DNA of 35,091 nucleotides from a virus: the IMG/VR virus record IMGVR_UViG_3300043411_003042, positions 1 through 35,091 of that record; one strand, written 5' to 3'. A model generated the notes under the pieces. The model was not told where the DNA came from. It ran no database searches and worked only from the letters and a program-made list of their open reading frames with translations. Positions 29,140 through 35,091 of the stretch are shown one piece after another. The position numbers were made by a program, and so were the translations under genes. The first letter of the stretch is position 1. Every line of letters begins with the position of its first letter.

Positions 29140-32100
29140 TTAACGTATTCGTCCAAGCCTAACAGTTCTAGACCTGGGTAAACTGTTCTGAGTTTTATCT
29201 TTTAACGCTTCATATGCTGCGGCTGCAACTGCATCTGGGAAATCATCGTGAAACCCTGTGCGTGCTTCAATCTTGAAAGATTTTCCGCTAAATTTTCTTT
29301 GAAGATTTTTAAATTGTATTTTGCATTCTGTTACTTCGCCTAATTCTTCAACAATTCCATTGTTTTCGTAAATGGTATCTTGATTATAAAAAACTATTCG
29401 ACCATCTCCAAACAGTTCGTATAAATCACCGTATATGCTTGATTTGTATTTAACATCAAAAACTTTATTTACTGCATTTAAGCCGTGACTCATTAATCTT
29501 TTTATAGATTCTTGGCTATTCCATTGGTCGTAACTAATTTGAACAAATTTAAACCTAGTTGCTAATTTCAAAATATACATATCTACTTCATCGGAATTAA
29601 TTGGTTGATTTTTGTTTTTAGGCTTCCAGACATGCATATGGTCTATTATTATTCGTTGCAATGCTTTCCCATCTGGACCTATAGCTGATTCCATGGGTTC
29701 TGCGTGACAAACAACAAGTGTGTAGTAATCAGATGATTTAGCGGGGTCTAAATGGGCATAATAACGAACCAATGGCGCTCCATGCTCTGCTCGGTATGTA
29801 TTACTGACGTGTTGAAAAGCTCGGTCAACATGTTCTTCGGCTATCCAAGTGTTAGAGTCAGATGAACCAAATTTAGCCCCATAATACACATGATATGTTT
29901 GTGGATTTTTCTTTTTTTGTTGGTCTAAGTATGACTTTTCAATATAAGGATTGGACAACCAAGTTGGCAACTGGGCCATTAATACCATATTGTCGTCAAA
30001 ACTATCTTGATACAATTTATAGAATTTACCATACGGACCTAGTGGGTTGGAAATACAAATCATTTTCCCATCCCTGCCAAACGTAGAAATAGCGGGTTTT
30101 AGCTTATCGTACAGTTCGTCATCTGTGCCACCTTCTGATGATGCAGGGGCCATTTCTGCCATCTCGTCAATGATAATGACAGCCATTGTTCCACCAACCA
30201 TTCCTGATGCGCTGGAGTGACCTGATTTTAGCTGAATCGTTCCAACCATGGGCTCTTGTCCGCGTTCAATTCTGCGTTTGTTTTCTAGCTTGTCATGGTC
30301 TGTCAGAAAAAACATTTCTAATTGGGTTGATTTACCAATACTTTGGACAAAATAAGGGCTTGATTCAGCTAACTGCCTTATCTTGTCAAAAATAGCCATT
30401 TTAGCCTGCCCTTCTGACACAGCAACATTTAGAATAGTTATTGTATCAAATTCCAAAATAGGATATCTGTCTTGAGGGTGTCCCATCATTAAGAATCTAT
30501 ACACTTCATACAGTGTGATAACAGCAGTCAAAAAGCTATTGTGAGTTGGAATCAAACTTCTGCCAGCTAAGTACATATGAGAAGGATGGTCAACTTCAAT
30601 GCATTGCATTCCTTCGTTTTTTATTTTATCACAACGAGTGATGTAATGCAATTTTTTATCCTGTGCGTCAAACTTTAGATGGTCAACACAATCTTGTTTT
30701 GGTTCAAAACCAAAAACCTTGCTGTTTTCATGTAAAAAACAAACAACTTTATAGACATCATTGTTGTGTTCAATTTTTGATTTAAATCCTAGGCTAGACA
30801 CCAATTCATGATAATCTTGAGCTAATTCATTGTTTTGTGTTAAAAATTCAACAGATTTGTCACGTTCGTTAACATAACCACTTATGTCGTTAAGACCCTT
30901 AAGCAGCTCCATTCTTTCATCTATTGACGATTCAAAATATTCTCTTGAAATAGAAATTAAATCATTATTGCTAGAATTTGTATTGTTATTTAAAGTATTA
31001 AGTCGATATTTATTAGCAAAAGACAAACCTAGTAAATAAGGATTCATGCTAAGTTCAACAACATTGGGGTAGGTTAGTGGTTGTGTTATTGGTATTGCAT
31101 GATTAAAACTTTCAACACCGTCATCTGACATATGGGTTAAACTGTTGTATATGTCTTCAGTTGTGATTATTTTGTCATCTGTATATTCCGTTAGATTTAA
31201 ATTGTTTATCTGATTGTAAGTTAATGTTTTCCATTCATGTGATGCGCCAGCTTTAATGATTTCACCATTTGAAAATTCTAATTCATAGGCTTGTTCATCA
31301 AAATTTATGTCAGATTTAGCAGTAATTTTTGTTGCTGAACCATCGGGTGAGAAAACACAATCGCCAACCTGAACATCACCCATGGTTTTCCAGCCGTTTG
31401 TTGTCAATAAAGGAGTTGATAAATCAAGCATTTTGCCACTTCTTCGTCCTAAAACCAGCAAAAGCTCTTGAAATTTTCTTCCAAATTTATCTAAAATTTG
31501 CTTTCTTACTTTATATTCTATTTCTGGGTCTTCCAAAAGACACATTTCTGTTTGAAACATATCAATCAATTCTCGTGATTTTAATGCTTCTATTTCGTCT
31601 TCTTGCTCTTGTCTAATAACTTCTTCAGTAAGTTTGTTATAACGCGCATCACGTATTTTTGGGTCAAGCCTAACACATGACAAACATGGCGAATTTTCTG
31701 GCGGCATCAAATTGTTTTTGCCGCTTTCTTCTCCTTTTAAAAGAGAGTTGTAATATCTTTTTTCAAACTTCCTATTGTAATCCCAAATACACCCTGAGCA
31801 ATCTTCTGTTTTTGTGTCTTCTATTTTTAAATGTGTGTTTCCAGGGCTTCCAGCATAAAAAACTTTTAAAATTAATTTTTGCCAAGGCGTAAGTCGAAGA
31901 TTTAAAAAGTAAGGATGTTCACAAAAAACAACAACATCTACCATGCCATCAACATTAAATTTGTTTTTTTCAGGATTTGGTGGCGGAGAAACTTCTGTTC
32001 TTTTTAAATTAATAACAGGCAAGTCATCTGACTCTAAAAGATTGTCATCCAAATTATCAGAAGATTCAGGTGTTAAATTTTTCTTTGAATCTTCTATAGC

Positions 32101-32187
32101 TGCCTGTTCGAATGCAGCCAAACCTCTTCGAAATGCCTCTACAGCATCTGCGTTTGCTGCCGCTTGACTATTTTTTACTTTCTTCAT
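29140..32187 (-). CDS. Terminase large subunit (TerL) containing an intein
   Basis: This is the DNA-packaging motor ATPase and nuclease. Removing the 298-residue intein leaves about 717 residues. The ATPase part has L-V-L-G-R-R-S-G-K|S (Walker A, split by the intein after Lys252) and I-I-I-D-E-M-A-E-M (Walker B, Asp674/Glu675). The RNase-H-type nuclease has three conserved acids: H-L-D-P-A (Asp814), Y-D-Q-W (Asp887) and D-D-F-P-D-A (Asp985). Upstream of the motor are an acidic, low-complexity N-terminus (~80 residues) and, at about residues 130-171, two Cys pairs (C-S-G-C and C-L-S-C) that look like a zinc site, unusual in TerL. Without splicing the P-loop is broken, so packaging should depend on intein removal. 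It starts 4 nt after the stop of the upstream TerS candidate. Confidence 0.93.
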   Translation of the reverse strand: MKKVKNSQAAANADAVEAFRRGLAAFEQAAIEDSKKNLTPESSDNLDDNLLESDDLPVINLKRTEVSPPPNPEKNKFNVDGMVDVVVFCEHPYFLNLRLTPWQKLILKVFYAGSPGNTHLKIEDTKTEDCSGCIWDYNRKFEKRYYNSLLKGEESGKNNLMPPENSPCLSCVRLDPKIRDARYNKLTEEVIRQEQEDEIEALKSRELIDMFQTEMCLLEDPEIEYKVRKQILDKFGRKFQELLLVLGRRSGKMLDLSTPLLTTNGWKTMGDVQVGDCVFSPDGSATKITAKSDINFDEQAYELEFSNGEIIKAGASHEWKTLTYNQINNLNLTEYTDDKIITTEDIYNSLTHMSDDGVESFNHAIPITQPLTYPNVVELSMNPYLLGLSFANKYRLNTLNNNTNSSNNDLISISREYFESSIDERMELLKGLNDISGYVNERDKSVEFLTQNNELAQDYHELVSSLGFKSKIEHNNDVYKVVCFLHENSKVFGFEPKQDCVDHLKFDAQDKKLHYITRCDKIKNEGMQCIEVDHPSHMYLAGRSLIPTHNSFLTAVITLYEVYRFLMMGHPQDRYPILEFDTITILNVAVSEGQAKMAIFDKIRQLAESSPYFVQSIGKSTQLEMFFLTDHDKLENKRRIERGQEPMVGTIQLKSGHSSASGMVGGTMAVIIIDEMAEMAPASSEGGTDDELYDKLKPAISTFGRDGKMICISNPLGPYGKFYKLYQDSFDDNMVLMAQLPTWLSNPYIEKSYLDQQKKKNPQTYHVYYGAKFGSSDSNTWIAEEHVDRAFQHVSNTYRAEHGAPLVRYYAHLDPAKSSDYYTLVVCHAEPMESAIGPDGKALQRIIIDHMHVWKPKNKNQPINSDEVDMYILKLATRFKFVQISYDQWNSQESIKRLMSHGLNAVNKVFDVKYKSSIYGDLYELFGDGRIVFYNQDTIYENNGIVEELGEVTECKIQFKNLQRKFSGKSFKIEARTGFHDDFPDAVAAAAYEALKDKTQNSLPRSRTVRLGRIR
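30538..31431 (-). mobile_element. Class 3 intein in the TerL Walker A loop
   Basis: The insert runs from Met253 to Asn550 of TerL (298 residues), with extein Ser551 at +1. It begins M-L-D-L-S-T-P-L-L rather than with Cys or Ser, so it is not a normal class 1 intein. Instead it has the three residues that define class 3 inteins: Trp319 in block B (S-H-E-W), Cys529 in block F (M-Q-C-I-E-V, at the place usually held by Asp) and Thr548 in block G (P-T-H-N). The terminal His-Asn and block A pattern are intact, so splicing should work. In class 3 inteins the block F Cys starts the reaction. The central part (about 382-440) resembles a LAGLIDADG endonuclease that has lost its catalytic acids. Confidence 0.85.
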
Positions 32188-32191
32188 GATA

Positions 32192-32941
32192 TTACGTGTA
32201 TTGTTCTCGTAGCTCTTGGACCGTTGCTAAAAGAATTTTTCTAGAATCATCATCGGGTAATTTTTGATAAACTTCCATCAAAACAGAAAATACGTCCACT
32301 TTAACGTTTACGCTTGCTTCGTCTCTCATTTTTTTGTAGTCAACCAACCTGGCATAAAGCTGGTTCAACAATCCTGCTCTACGCAACATCAAATCGGGTT
32401 TGTTTTTACAACTCATACCTCGTATGTCGCTTATTTCTGATAAAGTGCCCGTAATAGCTAAATCTAACTCTCGATATCTCCATCTAGCCATGTCAGCTTC
32501 TTGCGATTCTAAATCAACTAATCCGTTGCGGCCCAGACTGTCTAATGTGCAATGACTACTCATGTGAGTATCTACACATTCCCACGATATGTTGACGTTA
32601 AAATATTTCTTAAAGAAATTTACTACCGAATTTGGTCTGCGACCGTTTTCTAAATACCAGTGCTCAGCACGTTCTCGCCAAGGTGAACGACATAAAACAC
32701 ATCGCGTTTCCATCCTGGTTACATAAACAGTATCCAACATTGTGTCTGCTGGTATTGGAATTATTGGTTTGTCGGTGGCTAAAAGCTCAGACATTCTTCT
32801 TGGCTTACTCAAATAATTATCTGAAATAGACAAGTCGTGTAAACTGTCGTGATTGTCCTTCTTTTGTATTTTAGAAACTACCGATGGTGTAACATCCAAA
32901 TCAATAATGTCCAAATCTGATATATTTTCTGATTCGTTCAT
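32192..32941 (-). CDS. Candidate terminase small subunit with Cys/His cluster
   Basis: The 249-residue protein lies directly upstream of TerL (4-nt gap), where the small subunit is normally found. Its N-terminal 50 residues are acidic and flexible. Residues 81-131 contain C-V-L-C...H-W...and H-M-S-S-H-C, probably a zinc-stabilised helical DNA-binding domain. The rest is helical and suited to oligomer formation (R-W-R-Y-R-E-L-D-L-A-I-T-G-T-L, then a Lys/Val-rich section). Small terminases bind pac/cos DNA as a ring. No classical helix-turn-helix signature was recognised, so the name rests mostly on position, size and composition. No Shine-Dalgarno is visible. Confidence 0.6.
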   Translation of the reverse strand: MNESENISDLDIIDLDVTPSVVSKIQKKDNHDSLHDLSISDNYLSKPRRMSELLATDKPIIPIPADTMLDTVYVTRMETRCVLCRSPWRERAEHWYLENGRRPNSVVNFFKKYFNVNISWECVDTHMSSHCTLDSLGRNGLVDLESQEADMARWRYRELDLAITGTLSEISDIRGMSCKNKPDLMLRRAGLLNQLYARLVDYKKMRDEASVNVKVDVFSVLMEVYQKLPDDDSRKILLATVQELREQYT

Positions 32942-33016
32942 AATTTATTTTTACAACAAGTCGTTATTTTTTAAGACTTATTATTAATAAATTAACGAGT
33001 TTATATGTTTTAACCT

Positions 33017-34300
33017 TTATTGTAACAATCCTATCGTTTTTAAATCGTTTATAAGAGTTCCCAAAACATCAGCAATTTCATCTAGTGATGTAGCATCTGC
33101 GTCAAAACTTCTGTCTGTGGTACCGTTAGTAACGGTGTAAGCAGATGGCCTAGCAGCAGGTGTTTGTCCATAAAAACCTATTGTACTGGTGGAGCTTCCT
33201 ATGGTAATTGCTTTGGAGTTGGTAATTTTTATAAATGTAACTCCATCAATTTGCATATCTAGCAAATTGCCAGTAAAAGCTGACAGTGAATTTACGCCTA
33301 TAAACGTACCGTTTGAACTTCCTGAAAAATTAGTACCACCGCCACCAGAAAAGCCAGCTGTTCCAATTTGTATTAACGAACCGTCTGCTGTCGCTCTTGG
33401 TGTACCGTTTAGATTCAAACCATAATTAGAATTATAAACCGCATAAGCACCAGCATTCGATGGATTATATGTGATAGATATTGGAGCAATCCACGTAAGT
33501 GCGATTGATGCTATATTGCTCCATGTTGGCGCTGACGCTCCAGCAGTAAGAACATAACCTTCAGTTCCTAAAGATAAAGCTGATAATTGGCCAAACGTAG
33601 AACTAGTGGAATAAAACAAAGCTCCTGTTGAACCCGGAAAAGTAGAATTGCCCACTGATAATAACCATGAGTTATCCGCGTGAGTTGCAATGTTGTAAAT
33701 TGTTGCTGTAGTGCTTGATGGTTTTAACGTTATATTACCAGTAGAAGATGATATACTTAATATATGAGAATTGAGATTAAGCTGACTGTCTGATGATAAT
33801 GTTAAGGAATAGCCTTGTCCGTTTAGTCCAACGGAAGACTGAACAGTTAGTGTTCTTTGGGGTGATATTCCACCCACAATTGTAAATGAAGTTCCCAAGC
33901 TGTTAATTGACACAGTGTGGGCAGTTGACGCTGATGCTGTAACGCGAAATGTTAAGTTCCCACCTCCGCCGTCAACACCACTACCACCAATAAAATTCAT
34001 TTGGTTAGCTGTGGCATTATTTAATGTAATGTTTGTGTCAGCAATAATGCTTTGCCAGCCAAGTATTGCGTCATATACTCGTATTTGATTTGCGACTGTG
34101 TTAAAGTACAGCTGTCCAGCTTCACCACCAGATGGGTTCGAACTAAGATTACCAACTCTGAGCAATTGGCTTCCCATATCCAATGAACCAGTCATAGGAC
34201 TGTTAGCGCCATCTAAACGCAAGTAATTGCTATCAAGAGTTGATAATTCAACAGCTCCTGTAGAAACTTTTCTTGGTGGCAAAATAAACGTTTTAGACAT
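33017..34300 (-). CDS. Tail-fibre-like or head-fibre structural protein
   Basis: The 427-residue protein opens with Y-L-R-L-D-G-A-N-S-P-M-T-G-S-L-D-M-G at about residues 25-42, a segment common near the N-terminus of phage fibre and other virion-surface proteins. It continues with long Gly/Ser/Thr/Asn-rich beta-prone repeats. The end, Y-T-V-T-N-G-T-T-D-R-S-F-D-A-D-A...L-I-N-D-L-K, is a helical tail module found on many phage structural proteins. There is no enzymatic motif. It has no strong ribosome-binding site, and lies after the terminator at 34350-34382, so it starts its own unit with the terminase genes. The exact structure (tail fibre, head fibre, whisker) cannot be told. Confidence 0.65.
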   Translation of the reverse strand: MSKTFILPPRKVSTGAVELSTLDSNYLRLDGANSPMTGSLDMGSQLLRVGNLSSNPSGGEAGQLYFNTVANQIRVYDAILGWQSIIADTNITLNNATANQMNFIGGSGVDGGGGNLTFRVTASASTAHTVSINSLGTSFTIVGGISPQRTLTVQSSVGLNGQGYSLTLSSDSQLNLNSHILSISSSTGNITLKPSSTTATIYNIATHADNSWLLSVGNSTFPGSTGALFYSTSSTFGQLSALSLGTEGYVLTAGASAPTWSNIASIALTWIAPISITYNPSNAGAYAVYNSNYGLNLNGTPRATADGSLIQIGTAGFSGGGGTNFSGSSNGTFIGVNSLSAFTGNLLDMQIDGVTFIKITNSKAITIGSSTSTIGFYGQTPAARPSAYTVTNGTTDRSFDADATSLDEIADVLGTLINDLKTIGLLQ

Positions 34301-34349
34301 TTAATTAATTTGTTCAACAATTGTTGCTTGTTGCACTGCTCATATAGAA

Positions 34350-34382
34350 AAAAATAGCCAGAGTAACACTCTGGCTATTTTT
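34350..34382 (-). terminator. Intrinsic terminator between the SWIM gene and the fibre gene
   Basis: A perfect 15-bp stem (34350-34364 with 34368-34382, loop of 3) with a TAGCCAGAGT core and A/T arms lies 17 nt after the SWIM gene's stop. The 50-nt stretch between it and the fibre gene contains a 12-bp palindrome, CAACAATTGTTG, at 34315-34326, possibly an operator. Confidence 0.85.
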
Positions 34383-34398
34383 GTATTCTAAAGATAAC

Positions 34399-35091
34399 TT
34401 ATTTATTTTTTAGAGCACGAGTAAGTCTTTCAAATGGTGATATCGTGTCAGCTACACGCACCATGTGTTCACACGCAAGACCAAAGGATGCAAAGTGACC
34501 ATTTTGAAAACGCTCACAACTACAAACACCATCTTGCAAATTAACTTTTACATTTCCACTGTTTGTTGACACTGCGTATTCTTTCAATTCACCATCCAAA
34601 GCAGCAACGCGATATTGTTGTTGCTCAGCAGCTAAAACTGAATTAAGCATGGTTTCTTCAATCCATGGCCTTAAGTCTTCGTGTAATATTTTTTTTGCAA
34701 CAGGGTCGTTTACCGCTTGTTGCGCTAGTCTTTTCCAACTTTCTTTGTCTTTTCTAGATGATATAATCAACTTATTGAATAAAGATTCTACGAATTGGTT
34801 GGGAGACAACTTAACCAAAGCATCTTCAATCAAAGGTACAACATCTTTGTATGATGTTGGAACCACCATTGCGAATCGTGTTGGCTCTGGAGCACTTGCG
34901 ATTTTTTCACTTTCAAAAACTTGAGAAAGTATTTCTTTTGTAACATCTATGTCAAAGTCGTCTGCGACCATGAGTTCAAAGGTTTCAGATGCGTTAAACC
35001 CATCTGCTTTATATGCTTGCGCAGTTTGCGCAGCAACATAGCGCAAACCATCGTTTGTTTTTCGGAGATTATTGCTCCAATTTAAAATCAT
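34399..35091 (-). CDS. SWIM-type zinc-finger protein (start at window edge)
   Basis: The visible 230 residues end in a SWIM zinc finger: Cys190-x-Cys192 and Cys207-x-His209, i.e. C-x-C-x(14)-C-x-H, preceded by the usual beta-strand pair (Y-A-V-S-T-N-S-G-N-V-K-V-N-L-Q-D-G). SWIM domains bind DNA or protein and occur in transposases, MuDR-like proteins and DNA-repair or recombination factors. The N-terminal ~170 residues are helical and unrecognised. An ATG coincides with the last base of the window, so the protein may be complete or may begin further upstream. It is closed by a terminator, so it is separate from the fibre/terminase unit. Confidence 0.65.
   Translation of the reverse strand: MILNWSNNLRKTNDGLRYVAAQTAQAYKADGFNASETFELMVADDFDIDVTKEILSQVFESEKIASAPEPTRFAMVVPTSYKDVVPLIEDALVKLSPNQFVESLFNKLIISSRKDKESWKRLAQQAVNDPVAKKILHEDLRPWIEETMLNSVLAAEQQQYRVAALDGELKEYAVSTNSGNVKVNLQDGVCSCERFQNGHFASFGLACEHMVRVADTISPFERLTRALKNK

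Noticed and set aside
30538-31431. Ordinary class 1 intein with active homing endonuclease.
   Set aside because: The first residue is Met, not Cys or Ser; both LAGLIDADG-like helices have lost their acidic residue.
1-35091. Alternative genetic code (reassigned TAG or TGA).
   Set aside because: TAA, TAG and TGA all end genes at sensible positions (for example TGA before the deformylase), and the long genes are not interrupted.
1-35091. CRISPR array, tRNA or rRNA genes.
   Set aside because: No regularly spaced direct repeats and no cloverleaf or rRNA-like segments were seen; the hairpins found are terminators or single stem-loops.

Overview
The window looks like the virion-structure and packaging region of a large, AT-rich tailed double-stranded DNA bacteriophage (Caudoviricetes). 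It holds a recognisable small terminase candidate, large terminase, portal, prohead protease/scaffold, HK97-type major capsid protein and a tail-fibre-like protein. Genes are tightly packed, nearly all on the minus strand, often with 1-8 nt overlaps or gaps, and use ordinary stop codons (TAA, TAG and TGA all occur as stops). No host-chromosome genes, tRNA, rRNA or CRISPR array were seen. The host cannot be named from the sequence.

Layout in the direction of transcription (right to left). At 35.1-33.0 kb are a SWIM zinc-finger protein and a fibre-like protein. At 32.9-29.1 kb are a small terminase candidate and the large terminase, whose Walker A loop is interrupted by an intein of the class 3 (Trp-Cys-Thr) type. 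At 29.1-18.5 kb are twelve mostly unrecognised genes, probably virion or assembly proteins; they include a DUF192 protein and several that share short sequence motifs. At 18.4-16.0 kb is a portal protein with a C-terminal DUF559/Vsr-like nuclease domain. At 16.0-15.2 kb is a DNA methyltransferase. At 15.0-10.8 kb is a 1416-residue protease-scaffold fusion with a strong internal ribosome-binding site and start. At 10.7-8.0 kb are an acidic zinc-cluster protein and a capsid-decoration-like protein. At 8.0-7.1 kb is the major capsid gene. At 7.1-5.2 kb is a LAGLIDADG homing endonuclease block that ends in a diverged copy of the capsid gene's 3' end. At 5.2 kb to 1 are a large HExxH metallopeptidase-like protein, a dCMP deaminase (the only plus-strand gene), a small unknown gene, a peptide deformylase, a ParB/Srx-like protein and a 2H phosphoesterase.

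The morphogenesis order TerS-TerL-(unknowns)-portal-protease/scaffold-capsid follows the classical phage module, but is expanded by about 10 kb between TerL and portal and invaded by two selfish elements, the intein in TerL and the endonuclease block behind the capsid gene. Intrinsic terminators follow the portal, methyltransferase, protease-scaffold and capsid genes, the capsid-tail remnant and the SWIM gene, so the region is split into several transcription units. Some accessory genes have a TATAAT-like box only 7-12 nt before the start codon, which suggests leaderless transcripts, whereas the main capsid genes have clear Shine-Dalgarno sites.

The most interesting points are the portal-nuclease fusion, the class 3 intein with a decayed endonuclease, the capsid 3'-end duplication around the homing endonuclease, the nested scaffold start, and families of short peptide motifs shared between otherwise unrelated genes (N-terminal MWY; EEQLEAVR-like helices; a K-I-A...D...G...K-A-D segment). 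These motifs could be docking, packaging or processing signals for virion proteins.
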